Source: Spiroplasma mirum ATCC 29335 (GTDB lineage: Bacteria; Bacillota_I; Bacilli_A; Mycoplasmatales; Mycoplasmataceae). From it: a stretch of 64,000 bases of DNA. The DNA is taken from positions 868,001 through 932,000 of the forward strand of contig NZ_CP006720.1 in assembly GCF_000565195.1 (NCBI RefSeq), in the 5' to 3' direction. How positions within the stretch are numbered: the stretch's first letter is position 1; the number at the start of each line of letters is the position of its first letter. This document shows positions 53,524-63,461 of the stretch, in pieces. The notes under the pieces were generated by a model that searched no databases, was not told where the DNA came from, and saw only the letters and a program-made list of their open reading frames with translations. The translations under genes were made by a program, and so were the position numbers.

Positions 53524-56469
53524 TATTTTTTATTTTGAGCGATCATCTCTTCTGCTTGTTTTAATTTAATTCCGACAATTTTAGTAACCCCTTTTTGCTG
53601 CATAGTTGCCCCATATAAGACATCACAGTGTTCCATAGTTCCTACCCGGTGGGTCACAATAATAAACTGCGTGGTATTTACAAAAGTCCGAATATATTTC
53701 GCAAATCTTTCAACATTTGCTGGGTCTAACGGGGCTTCTGCTTCATCCAAAATAACTAATGGAATTGGACGCACTTTTAGAATCGCAAATAAAACTGACA
53801 ATGCTACTAAGGATTTTTCTCCTCCGGATAATAAGTTTAAATTATTAATATTTTTTCCCGGGGGAGATATTTTGATATCAATTCCCGTTTCTAAAATATT
53901 ATCTGGTTCGGTATAAATAATTTTCGCTGTCCCCCCACCAAATAATACTTCAAAAGTTGAAGGTAACGCCTGGTTAACTTCTTTGATTGTTTTATCAAAT
54001 TGTTCTTCCATTAAACTATCCATTTCATCAATTGAACTTAAGAGGTTTTTAACAGCATTATTAATATCATCATACTCATTTTTCATAAAACTATAGCGTT
54101 CATACTCTTCTTGATATTCTTGAATGGCGTCCAGATTAACATTTCCGATCGTTGCTAATTCACTTCGCAATTCTTTAATTTCTTCCCGAATTTCATCTTC
54201 ATTTTCAATTGATTTTAATTCTAATGTTTTAGCATGGTCATATGTCATATGATATTCCTCAGTTAAACGACTTAAATCTTGTTGGATTTTTGAATTTAAC
54301 ATTGTAATATCGGTATTTAATTTCACAACTTTTTCTAATAAAACTCCGGTGTAGTGTCTTTTTTCTGAAATAGCATTGTTTAACTCATTTAAATGGGTTA
54401 GTTGTTTTTCTTTTAGACTCCGCGCAACATTTAATTGTTGCTCAACTTCAGTTTTGAGAATTTCTTTGTGGTTTATTTGTTCAAGAATTCCGATAACATC
54501 TTTACTTTCTGCAACTTCACTTTCATCAATATTTTTTGAAGTTAATAACTGATATTCATTTTTTAATTTACTTTTATCCTGGTCAAGAATTTCAATTTGA
54601 CGTTTGCTTGCACCTATTGAACTTTGATTTTCATTAATAATTTCATTAATTTCATCTAACTTATTATTTAGCTGGTTCAAGGTTTGGTTTAGCTCATCAT
54701 ATTTTTTTAATTTTTCATTAATTTGGTGTTTTAAAGTTTCCACTTCTTTTTCAGGATTAATTAGAATTTGTTTAGTTTTCCGATTTCCTCCTGAAATAGC
54801 ACCCTGGGGACGAATTAGTTCTCCTTCTAAAGTTAGAACATTATATTTATAAGAAATTAATTTTGCCACTTCTTGAGCACTGTCAAAATTTTGACAAACA
54901 AGATAACGACTTAATAAATAGTCAATTGCTGGTTGGTATTCTTTGCTAGTTTTTACTAATTTATGAGCAATTCCTAAATAACCTTTTACTGATTGAATAA
55001 TAAACTCTTCATCATCACGAAGATAATGGGGAGTAATAATATCCAGCGGGATAAAAGTCGCGTGACCAGCCTTATTTTGTTTTAAATAACCAATCGCTTT
55101 TTTGGCACTATCAACATTTTTTTACCACAATATCTTGTAGCCGACCACTCAAGGCAATTCCAATTGCTTGCTCATATTGTGCATCGACCGTAATTAACTC
55201 TTGGACTAGCCCAATAATTCCAGGTAAAACGTTCTTATTATTAATAATATTCCGAACCCCTTCATGTAAGTTATCATTATTTTCAAAACTTCGTTGTAAA
55301 CGGTCAAGATCATTTTCTAGCCGAAAGATAGTTTTATTAAGGGCTCCTAATTCTTCACTATATTTGGTCTGCTCTTTTAAATAGTTATTTCGAATTGTTT
55401 TATTTTCGGATTGTTGAGTATTTAAAAGTGCTAACTTTTCTTGTTCATTATACAAAGCTATTTTTAGTTCATTAAAATCATGAAGCATATTGCTAACAGT
55501 AATATCACTGTTTGACATTTTTAAAGCATTTTCTTTATTATCTAATTCAATCTTCTGAACTTTTAAATCACTAATTTCATTAACTAACACTTGAAATTGT
55601 TTTGATAAGAAAGTAATTTTATTATCCAAACTATAATTTTCTTTACTTAAACTATTATATTCATTTTCTTTTAAAGTAATTTCTCGTTCAGCTTCTTGTT
55701 TTTCAAAGGTAATTACTTTTTGTTGTTCTTTTAGTTCAATTAGTTTTTGATTAAAGAAAGTAACATCTTTAACTAAGATCGCAAGTTCAATTTCATTTAA
55801 CTTATCTTTTTTAGCTTTATATTTTGAGGCTTTTTCACTTTGCCGTTTTAAACTTGGTAATTTTCGTTCAATTTCATTAATAATGTCTTTAATTCGTGCT
55901 AAATTTTCGTTTGAACGTTCTAATTTTTTTAGCGATTCTAATTTTCGTTTTTTATATTTGGCAACTCCGGCCGCTTCTTCAAATAATGCCCGACGTTCTA
56001 ATGGTTTTGCTTCCGCAAAGGAATTAACATTTCCTTGCGAAATAATAGCTAAGGATGATTTCGTGATTCCACTATCCATCGCAAAATCCTGAACATCTTT
56101 TAAGCGAACTCGTTGTTTATTAATAAAATACTCATTTTCACCACTCCCCCGAAAAGCTCGACGGGTTACTTCAATTTCATCATAATCAAGGTCAAAAAAA
56201 CGATGGGAATTGTCAAAGGTAACTTTTACTTCTGCCATATTTAATGGCAGCTTTGAACCTGATCCGTTAAAAATAACATCTTCAACAATATTACCCCGTA
56301 ACGATTTCATTGATTGTTCCCCTAAACATCAACGAATGGCATCATTAATATTTGATTTTCCACTTCCATTGGGACCAACAATGCCAATCATTTCATGCTC
56401 AAAATTAATGCTTAATGGTTCAGCAAACGATTTAAAACCAAATGCTTCTAATTTTTTTAAAAATAACAC
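53523..56469 (-). CDS. smc: Chromosome segregation ATPase SMC, with a +1 shift in an A7 run
   Basis: About 981 codons. N-terminal head: LEAFGFKSFAEPLSINF and Walker A GIVGPNGSGKSN, RRAFRGSGENEYFINKQRVRLKDV. A coiled-coil arm, then the hinge (GIIGLVQELITVDAQYEQAIGIALSGRLQDIVV ... GEGLIRPQGAISGG-like GELIRPQGAISGGNRK), a returning coil, and the C-terminal head with LLSGGEKSLVALSVLFAIL and VILDEAEAPLDPANV. Reading stops inside the hinge at VVKKC because of an A7 run (55117-55123); six A's would continue VVKNVDSAKKAIGYL. GTG start after AAGGACG. The protein is shorter than Bacillus SMC (about 1186), as is common for mollicutes with shortened arms. Confidence 0.9.
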
Positions 56470-56563
56470 TGCTAAACACGTCCTTAACAATAAATCAATA
56501 ATTGGTTTTTATTAATTTAATAATAATTCTTAATAATTATTCTATAAATTCCTAATATTTGCA

Positions 56564-56590
56564 AGATAAAAAATAAACTTTTTAGTTTTT
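56564..56590 (-). terminator. Weak terminator after guaA
   Basis: A short AAACT/AGTTT stem followed by ATTTTTT on the minus strand, a few bases past the stop. Confidence 0.4.
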
Positions 56591-56595
56591 AACTG

Positions 56596-58128
56596 TTATT
56601 CTCATTCAATTGTAGCTGGAGGTTTCGAAGTAATATCGTAAACTACACGGTTAATGCCGGTTACTTCACTAACAATTTTTAAGGAAACCCTTGCTAATAA
56701 TTCATACGGTAATTGACTTCATTCAGCGGTCATAAAATCAGTGGTGTTAACACTGCGCAAGGCTAAAGTATAACCATAAGTACGCACATCACCCATGACA
56801 CCAACTGATTGGACGGGTAATAATACAGCAAAGGCCTGTGATACTTTATAATACCATCCGCTGGCGTATAATTCATCAATAAAAATTTTATCCGCAGCTT
56901 GTAAAAGCATAACTTTTTCCTTTGTAATTTCACCAACAATCCGAACTGCTAGTCCTGGCCCCGGAAATGGGTGCTTATAAATAAAATCATGCGGGATTCC
57001 TAATAACTCACCAGTTTTACGAACTTCATCTTTAAAAAGTTCACGTAATGGTTCAATTAATTTAAAAGGTAAATTAGATGGTAACCCCCCAACATTATGG
57101 TGTGATTTAATTGTTGCCGAAGGTCCTTTTACCAAAACGGACTCAATAACATCTGAATAAATTGTTCCCTGTCCTAACCATTTTACATTAGGAATTTTTT
57201 TTGCTTCTTCATTAAAAATTTCAATGAATAACCTCCCAATGATTTTTCGCTTTGCTTCGGGACTTGTAACATTCGCAAGAGCAGCAAAAAAACGTTCTTG
57301 GGCATTAACCCGAATAATATTTAACTTAAATTTTTTTTGAAATTGTTGTAATTCTTCTCAGCCACTGTCCTGACGTAATAATCCGGTGTCAACAAAAATA
57401 CAAGTTAATTGGTGGCCAATTGCTTTATTTAATAACACCGCACAAACACTAGAATCAACACCACCCGACATTGCCAAAACAACATGGTCAGTTCCAATTT
57501 GGCTAGTAATATGAAGAATCGTCTGGTCAATAAAATTACTTATTTTTCATTCTTTTTGACAATGACAAATATTAAAAATAAAGTTAGTTAACAATTGCAC
57601 CCCAATTAAAGTATGAGTTACTTCGGGATGAAACTGTAAACCATAAATTGGTAAATTATGATGTTTAATTGCACTAATTGAATTAACACTATGAGCTAAT
57701 TGGACAAAATCTTTTGGCATTTTTTCAATATAATCAGCATGACTCATTCAAACTTGGAAATTATTAGGAATATTCGCGAACAAATCTTGGAAATCATCAA
57801 TAATTAATTCCGCAAAACCAAATTCCTGGCGGTCAGCTTTGCTTACTGTTCCCCCGAATAAATCACAAATTAATTGCATTCCATAGCAAATTCCTAACAT
57901 GGGAACATTTAAATCAAATAAGGCTCGATCAATCTTTGGGGCATCACTCGCATAAACAGAAGCTGGTCCCCCAGATAAAATAATCCCCTTACAATTGGCT
58001 TGCTTAATTTTTTCATAATCCGTGTTAAATGGTCAAACTTCACAGTATACCTCCAACTCACGAATCCGGCGGGCAATTAGTTGGGTATATTGCGAACCAA
58101 AATCTAAAATAATTATTTTATTATGCAC
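56596..58128 (-). CDS. guaA: GMP synthase (glutamine-hydrolysing)
   Basis: Converts XMP, glutamine and ATP to GMP. It is 510 aa. Amidotransferase half: [30 protein letters not shown], nucleophile in [11 protein letters not shown], and [12 protein letters not shown] with the catalytic His/Glu. Synthase half: PP-loop [45 protein letters not shown], and C-terminal dimer domain with [15 protein letters not shown] and [13 protein letters not shown]. It starts with GTG 4 nt after the hpt stop. Under the guanine riboswitch that controls hpt. Both genes recycle or make GMP. Confidence 0.96.
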
Positions 58129-58132
58129 GATG

Positions 58133-58657
58133 TTATTCTACTTTATATATGTAAATGCCTTTTAATTGACGATACTTGTCATTATAATCAAAACCATAAC
58201 CAACCACAAACTCATTTTTAAGAGCAAACAGATAGTCATATTCGAAACGTGGTTTTGGATGACAATCTGGTTTATCAGCTAAACAAACAATGCGCAAACT
58301 AGCTGGTTTCAATTTTTTTAATTCTTCAACTACAACATCTAATGTTTTTCCTGTATCGATAATATCTTCAATCAATAAAACATCTTGTCCAGTAATTGTT
58401 TTTGTAATATGTTTATTAAAAACAATTTTATCGGTTGACTTACCATCTAAATAACTCAAAACGCTAATAGTATCCATCACAATGAAAGTATCTAAGTGTC
58501 TTAACAAATCACTCATAAAAAATAATGCCCCATTCATAATGCCAACACAATGTAATGTTTTTCCTTGGTAAATGGCATTTAATTTTTGGGCATATTCCTT
58601 AATTTTTTCCTGAATTTCTGCTTCTGAAATGTATAATTCTAATTTATCAGTATTCAT
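58133..58657 (-). CDS. hpt: Hypoxanthine phosphoribosyltransferase
   Basis: Salvages hypoxanthine or guanine with PRPP to IMP or GMP. It is 174 aa. Motifs: [18 protein letters not shown] with the pyrophosphate loop, [12 protein letters not shown] motif [21 protein letters not shown], and C-terminal [17 protein letters not shown] that closes on the base. TAGGAG precedes the ATG. First gene of the hpt-guaA operon, behind a guanine riboswitch with terminator. The mechanism implies reduced expression when guanine is plentiful. Confidence 0.96.
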   Translation of the reverse strand: MNTDKLELYISEAEIQEKIKEYAQKLNAIYQGKTLHCVGIMNGALFFMSDLLRHLDTFIVMDTISVLSYLDGKSTDKIVFNKHITKTITGQDVLLIEDIIDTGKTLDVVVEELKKLKPASLRIVCLADKPDCHPKPRFEYDYLFALKNEFVVGYGFDYNDKYRQLKGIYIYKVE

Positions 58658-58691
58658 CCCTTATTCTCCTATTAAATCTAAAATATAAAAA

Positions 58692-58713
58692 CATAAACTT
58701 GCCAAAGTTTATG
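58692..58713 (-). terminator. Terminator hairpin of the guanine riboswitch expression platform
   Basis: CATAAACTT / AAGTTTATG 9-bp stem with a 4-nt loop, followed by TTTTTATATTTT, lies just before the hpt ribosome-binding site. An upstream TCATCA next to its 5' arm can pair with TGATGA at the 3' edge of the aptamer P1, giving an alternative antiterminator. Confidence 0.75.
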
Positions 58714-58749
58714 CTGATGAAATTTAATGAATTACAATAAAATAATCAT

Positions 58750-58818
58750 CAACTCATAGTGTCTCTTTTACGGAAAGACGTAGAAACGCTAGTCCATATT
58801 ACTAGCATATATAAGTCT
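58750..58818 (-). ncRNA. Purine (guanine) riboswitch aptamer
   Basis: Read on the minus strand it has the conserved core: J1/2 TATAT, P2 GCTAG/CTAGC with loop TAATATGGA (the conserved ATATGG), J2/3 GTTTCTAC, P3 GTCTTT/AAGAGAC, and J3/1 ACTATG. P1 pairs GACTTA with TGAGTT (G-U pairs included). The J3/1 base that contacts the ligand is C, as in guanine-sensing members; adenine members have U. J2/3 has the standard U at the position changed in 2'-deoxyguanosine variants. It lies in front of hpt-guaA with a terminator attached. Confidence 0.88.
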
Positions 58819-58847
58819 TAATATTTTTTATATTTATCTACATATAG

Positions 58848-58876
58848 AATATATCTTATTATTACTTGTTTTGCAA
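58848..58876 (-). promoter_or_regulatory. Promoter of the hpt-guaA operon
   Basis: TTGCAA and TATATT with 17-nt spacing, about 30 nt upstream of the aptamer. The region from there to 59.0 kb is AT-rich without a gene. Confidence 0.65.
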
Positions 58877-58999
58877 CAATAAATTTGAAAACAAAATTAA
58901 AATCCTAATAAAATAATATTTTTTATTACAATAAAATCTAAAAAATTATATTTTTTTACCTTGCTCTATCAAACTGGGGTAATTTAGGATTTTTTAGTT

Positions 59000-60057
59000 T
59001 TATAAGTTCTTTTTTTTGATGATGTTCATCTTTTTCTCTAATAATTTGCGAGTTCTTTTTTCTAATTCATCAATTTCTTGGGGCCAATTGGTTTCTGGTC
59101 GGTTTTCCACTTTTAGAAAATCATCAATGCTAAGTTGTTCAACAGCTTCTTTAGAATCACAAAAATTAAAAATAAATGAATCTAAATTTATCGAGTTTTT
59201 GTTAGTAGAACTAGGCTCTCCCAAAAGTTCTTTGATAGTGCTAAGGTTCTATTCTTTTTTAGCTTCAATAGATTCTTGTAGGAAATCGACTTGTTGTTCA
59301 TTTTTAAAAATTATTGAAGTATGTAAATAATCTTCCTTTAACTTAGCAGAATATAAAACTTCAAATATTTTTTGATAAAGTCTTTTCTGTCTTTGAAGTT
59401 CCTTAATTTTTTGTATAATTTCAACACATTTACGTACATCTTTACTATAGCACAAATAAGGTTCCTAAATCATTTTCAGTTCGATTTATAATAACATGCA
59501 ACTTAAAATATAGTTCCTGAAATTCTTGATCTAAACCAAGAATTCGTGACATTAGTTGTTTTCTATTTTCCATAAGATTTTCTAATGAAGAAAAACTAAA
59601 AGTTAAGCCATCAACTTCTTCACAAATTTGATTCATTTCTAATTTATTGACTAATTCTTGACACTCAACACAAAAAACTTTATAAAAATTAGTATTTTTT
59701 AAAAATTCATTATATTGAGGTTCCTTAAAAATATCATCACAATTAAAATTATCTTTACTAATATTTTGTATTTTATTTATTAATAATTCATAAAGATCTC
59801 AATCAAGACCAATACAATCATCTAATTTTTTTTGGAAATCAATTAAGTTATTAATTTTACTTCCATATTCTATAATGTTCAACTCGGTAATTTTAGTTGC
59901 TATTTTCCCCATTAATTTGAGAGACCAATTTTCAAGAATCTTAACTTCATTTCTGACCTTGTTTTAAAAGACTATTATTTCTTCCAGCTTGTTTTTATAT
60001 TCAATAGCACCAGAAACGAGGGGTTCTAAAAATTTTGTCAAATCTTCTATATTCATT
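59000..60057 (-). pseudogene. Broken hypothetical helical protein gene
   Basis: One decayed gene of about 350 codons. It begins MNIEDLTKFLEPLVSGAIEY and is cut by a TAA near 59.96 kb in ELEEIIVF-*-NKVRNEVK-type context. The same frame continues through NFNCDDIFKEPQYNEFLKN to RTENDLGTLFVL. It then shifts and goes on with CYSKDVRKCVEIIQKIKELQ, meets TAG at about 59247 after ESIEAKKE, and ends in the same frame with ELEKRTRKLLEKKMNIIKKK. Composition is Lys/Glu/Leu-rich and helical. No known family. Its style (long helical protein decayed by stops at Gln-like positions) resembles the gene at 17.4-18.5 kb, but they are not clearly homologous. Confidence 0.55.
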
Positions 60058-60315
60058 TATTTGGCTTACTTTCAAGTGATTTATAAATACCACCCCATAA
60101 TTAAAACAATTAATTTCATTGAAGATGTTATTTACAATCATTTTTAGTTTGATAATTATGTTTTCTTGCAAAAAAAATAAAATAGCAATTGCTAGTTTTA
60201 GGCAATTTAAATATTTAAAATTAAATTATTAAATTTTAATACTTTTATTTTGTTTGCATACCTTATTTTTTAATAGAAAATATTAAAAACTCTTGCTCCA
60301 GATTTAATCATCTGC

Positions 60316-61062
60316 TTAATGCCGCATAATGTCCTCAACATTTTCAACTAACAGTGCTCCTAACTTAAGATATCGATTATTTTTATTGTCCTTATTAATT
60401 TGATCAGGTAAACAAAAAAGTTTCTTTTGATAATCAATTATATAATTAAATAATTTTTCACTATCATCATATTTATTAGTTTGAATAAATAAAATTCGAA
60501 ATGCGAGGGCAATAACAATTTTCCTAATGTCATTTTTTAGATTAATTACTTTTTGATCATAACTTTCAGAAATTATTAAACATTGGTTAATTGTTGAGTG
60601 AGAATTATTTAAATCGAAATCACTAATAGTATTTTTATGTAAAAAAAGACAATCTTGCCAACAGAGTTTGGTGGCAATGTTGACAATATTTTAGTTGTTA
60701 TTGATTCTTCATAAAACATTAAAATTTTTTTTGATGGTCAAGTAACTTTTAACAAATTTCAATGTATGTTGAAGACCATACTGACTTGGTTTTGGACTAA
60801 TAAATAACAATAAATTCTGATCATAATTTTGAAGCAAACTAAAATCACCATAATAAAATAATACAAACGGTGGTTTGTAAATTGATTTTAAAGATGGTGA
60901 ATATTGGGGGTCTAAAACAGTAATGTATTGACACTTAATCTTTGTTTTAAAAGCATCTGAGGCTTCGAAAGAAATTTTTTCTTTATTATCTACTAAAGCT
61001 CGATAGATTTGATCCCAGTCACCATGATATTTTAATGCAAAATATAATAAAACTTTATTCAT
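60316..61062 (-). pseudogene. DprA/Smf-like DNA-processing protein, degraded
   Basis: The N-terminal frame (MNKVLLYFALKYHGDWDQIY) continues to KCQYITVLDPQYSPSLKSIYKPPFVLFYYGDFSLL and LLLFISPKPSQYG, which match DprA (ITILDxxYPxxLKxIxxPPxVLxxxGxxxLL, GSRxxSxYG). The G of GSR is lost. After frameshifts in A/T runs near 60.7 and 60.64 kb, an open stretch ends YQKKLFCLPDQINKDNKNNRYLKLGALLVENVEDIMRH, matching the DprA C-terminal 'PGxxxxxxSxGxNxLIxxGAxLV'. The motifs of the Rossmann core are largely erased. Competence-type RecA loading would not be expected. A start with AGAAGGG is kept. Confidence 0.65.
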
Positions 61063-61161
61063 TAAATTTTCCCTTCTTTCTAATATTTTTAATATATTAT
61101 TAGCGCTTAAAAATAATAAAAATTAATGCTTAGGAGGCATTAATTTATTTTTTTTGATTAG

Positions 61162-61759
61162 TTACATTATGATAACTTTCATTAATTCTTTTACTTTGTT
61201 TAAATTGGTTTGCTTATTTAATAAAATACTTATTCAAGTTTTGTGATTCATATATGGTATCCTTTAAAATAAATTTCATTATCAATAAGGGCTGTTATGA
61301 CTTTAGGATCTATTTTTAAATTTACGATTTCAACTGCGCTGGTCTGGTATTGGCACTATTTGGTTGTAATTTATGATATGGAACATTTATAAATAAAGCA
61401 TATCATTTGTTATTGTGGGCTACTTTGATCGTTTTGTATTTCAGCCATTTTTTCCAAGGCTTTTCGATAACTGTTGGAAATGTTTCCTGAGAATATTTAA
61501 TTAATTTTTCTTGGAGATCGGTTTTAATAAAACATACTTCTAATATTTCATTGATTAAATCATTAACTTTAGTTTTAACTTGGGCTGAATAAGTAGTAGC
61601 AGTTTTTGTATAAAAGGACTGGAACAGTTCTGTCATTTGCGAGTCTAAAACATCTACCTTGATTTTTATAAAATCCTTATCAATTTTTATTACGACATTT
61701 AAGTCATTTCCTAATGTCTTGATTAAAATTAGACCCTCTTGATTATTGATAAATTCCAT
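61162..61759 (-). pseudogene. MmcQ/YjbR-family protein, frameshifted
   Basis: Open for about 150 codons: MEFINNQEGLILIKTLGNDLNV ... EKPWKKWLKYKTIKVAHNNKWYALFINVPYHKLQPN, the YjbR fold (KxxxWxYALxMxVPxxKL). The frame is then lost near 61.34 kb. The next frame gives VEIVNLKIDPKVITALIDNEIYFKGYHI, and a further shift gives WISILLNKQTNLNKVKELMKVIIM to the stop, all typical of the family end. Function of YjbR proteins is unclear (DNA-binding fold). Two single-base shifts make it non-functional unless corrected. The gap 61.06-61.16 kb holds only the dprA-like start signals. Confidence 0.7.
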
Positions 61760-61871
61760 ATTTAGAAAAACTTTCTTGGATGGAACACAGATTGGATAAT
61801 GTTAATTCCATTTAATTATCTCTTTCTTAATTATACGCATATAATAATTGCTATTATTCCTATAAACTAAA

Positions 61872-61893
61872 AAATGATGTTTAATAACATCAT
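61872..61893 (-). terminator. Terminator of rnhB
   Basis: ATGATGTT / AACATCAT 8-bp stem with TAAT loop followed on the minus strand by TTTTTT. Confidence 0.75.
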
Positions 61894-61899
61894 CATAAT

Positions 61900-62505
61900 T
61901 TATTTTTTAAGAAGTTTTTTGATTGGGGCATAAGTTTTTCGGTGTAACGGACACAACCCATACTTTTGCAAAGCCATTAAATGTTCTTTTGTTCCATAAC
62001 CTTTATTATTTTTGAAATTATAAACCGGATAGCGTTTATGATAATCAATCATCATTAAATCCCTTGTTACTTTAGCAAGGATCGAAGCGGCCCCAATTGA
62101 TTGGGATAAATTATCACCATCAATAATATTTTGATAATTAAAATGGACTGATAATTTTTCCGCGTCAGTTAAATTTAGGTCAGGTTTTACTTTAAGCATT
62201 TGAATTGTTTGTTCCATCCCAAAAATACTTGCCTGTTTAGGATTCATTTCTTCAACTTGTTCAACCGAAACCGTGTAAATTGCATAATCAAGGGCAACTT
62301 TAGTAATTTCAGTAAATAATTGTTCTCGTTGGAGTGCTGTTAATTTTTTACTATCTTTAATCGCTGGATTAAAATAATCCAGTGGTAAGACAACGGTTGC
62401 AACAACCAATGGTCCGGCTAAACATCCCCGCCCTGCTTCATCACTACCAGAAAAGATTTTAACTTGGGGATATTGTTTTAATAAATCTTGTTCAAACTGA
62501 TTCAT
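61900..62505 (-). CDS. rnhB: Ribonuclease HII
   Basis: Removes ribonucleotides embedded in DNA and RNA primers. It is 201 aa. The catalytic acids are seen in SGSDEAGRGCLAGPLVVA (D-E), DSKKLTALQRE and IIDGDNLSQSIGAASILAKVTRDLMM (D..D). The C-terminus YPVYNFKNNKGYGTKEHLMALQKYG and HRKTYAP are standard. It begins 4 nt after the rbgA stop, the conserved rbgA-rnhB pair of Firmicutes. Confidence 0.96.
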   Translation of the reverse strand: MNQFEQDLLKQYPQVKIFSGSDEAGRGCLAGPLVVATVVLPLDYFNPAIKDSKKLTALQREQLFTEITKVALDYAIYTVSVEQVEEMNPKQASIFGMEQTIQMLKVKPDLNLTDAEKLSVHFNYQNIIDGDNLSQSIGAASILAKVTRDLMMIDYHKRYPVYNFKNNKGYGTKEHLMALQKYGLCPLHRKTYAPIKKLLKK

Positions 62506-62508
62506 ACC

Positions 62509-63387
62509 TTATCTTGTCTCCTCGCTGGGAGTTTCAAACGAAAGCAAACCAAATTCATTATTCCATAATTTATTTAAAAAATCTTGCACAATATTATCAA
62601 CATTATCGGCATTAACAATTTGGAAACGATTTTTTTGCATCAATAATAATAGATCAAATCACGTACTAGGAGTATCAGTTGTGATTTTATAATCATTAGG
62701 GATTTGGTAGTTGCTAACTAGCACATTAAAATAATGCTCATAAATTCATTTAATTGCTGCTAAACAAATTTCTTCTTTTGGCAAAATTTCTTCTTTAATT
62801 GACCGCGTAAAAACAAGACGCAGGGCAACTTGTGGATCGTCAATGTTTGGTCATAAAATTCCGGGGGTATCTAACAAAGCAATCTGATCATTGAGTTTTA
62901 ATCATTGTTGGCCCTTCGTAACCCCTGGTTTATTACCAACTTTTGCTGAGGCTTTATTAATTAATGAATTAATAACAGTTGATTTTCCAACATTTGGAAT
63001 TCCTAAGATCATGATTTTTAACTGGGGGCTCTTAATTCCTTTCTTATAATCACGAGCTAACTTATCTTTTAAAATATCTAAAATTTTCGGAACAATAATT
63101 TTGGATATTTTATGATGTTTACTATCAACCAAAATAACTGGAATTTGTTGTTCTTGATAATAATTAAGCCACATTTTGGTAATTTTCGGGTCAGCTAAAT
63201 CTTTTTTATTTAATATTATTAGGCGCAGTTTATTATGGCTTAGTTTTGCAACAACTGGGTTTGCTGAGGAAAACGGAATCCGACAATCAACAACTTCAAT
63301 AACTAAATCAATTAATTTAATTTTTTCATCAATTTGCCGAATTGCCTTCGCCATATGACCAGGAAATCAGTTAATATTGGTTGTCAT
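62509..63387 (-). CDS. rbgA: Ribosome biogenesis GTPase RbgA (YlqF)
   Basis: Circularly permuted GTPase that completes 50S assembly. It is 292 aa. [34 protein letters not shown] at the start, G4 LNKKDLAD before G1 ILGIPNVGKSTVINSL, G2 NKPGVTKGQQ and G3 LDTPGILWP. C-terminal ANTAR-like helices follow. The UGA Trp codon in WFPGH is typical of code 4 here. GAGGAACG precedes the ATG. Operon with rnhB. Confidence 0.96.
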
Positions 63388-63427
63388 GCTCGTTCCTCAT
63401 CTTTCTTTAATATTATATAAGAAAAAC

Positions 63428-63452
63428 AATCTTTATTAATACAATAAAGATT
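63428..63452 (-). terminator. Terminator after the edge GTPase gene
   Basis: AATCTTTATT / AATAAAGATT, 10-bp perfect stem followed by ATTTTAATTTT. Confidence 0.7.
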
Positions 63453-63461
63453 ATTTTAATT

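Noticed and set aside
50042-58128. Apparent fragmentation of pstCA, pstB, guaA and others into several short genes
   Set aside because: The breaks are all UGA codons at conserved Trp or tolerant sites; in code 4 the genes are continuous, so they are not pseudogenes.
58750-58818. 2'-deoxyguanosine riboswitch variant
   Set aside because: The J2/3 sequence GTTTCTAC and J3/1 ACTATG follow the guanine consensus; the changes known from Mesoplasma deoxyguanosine members are not visible.
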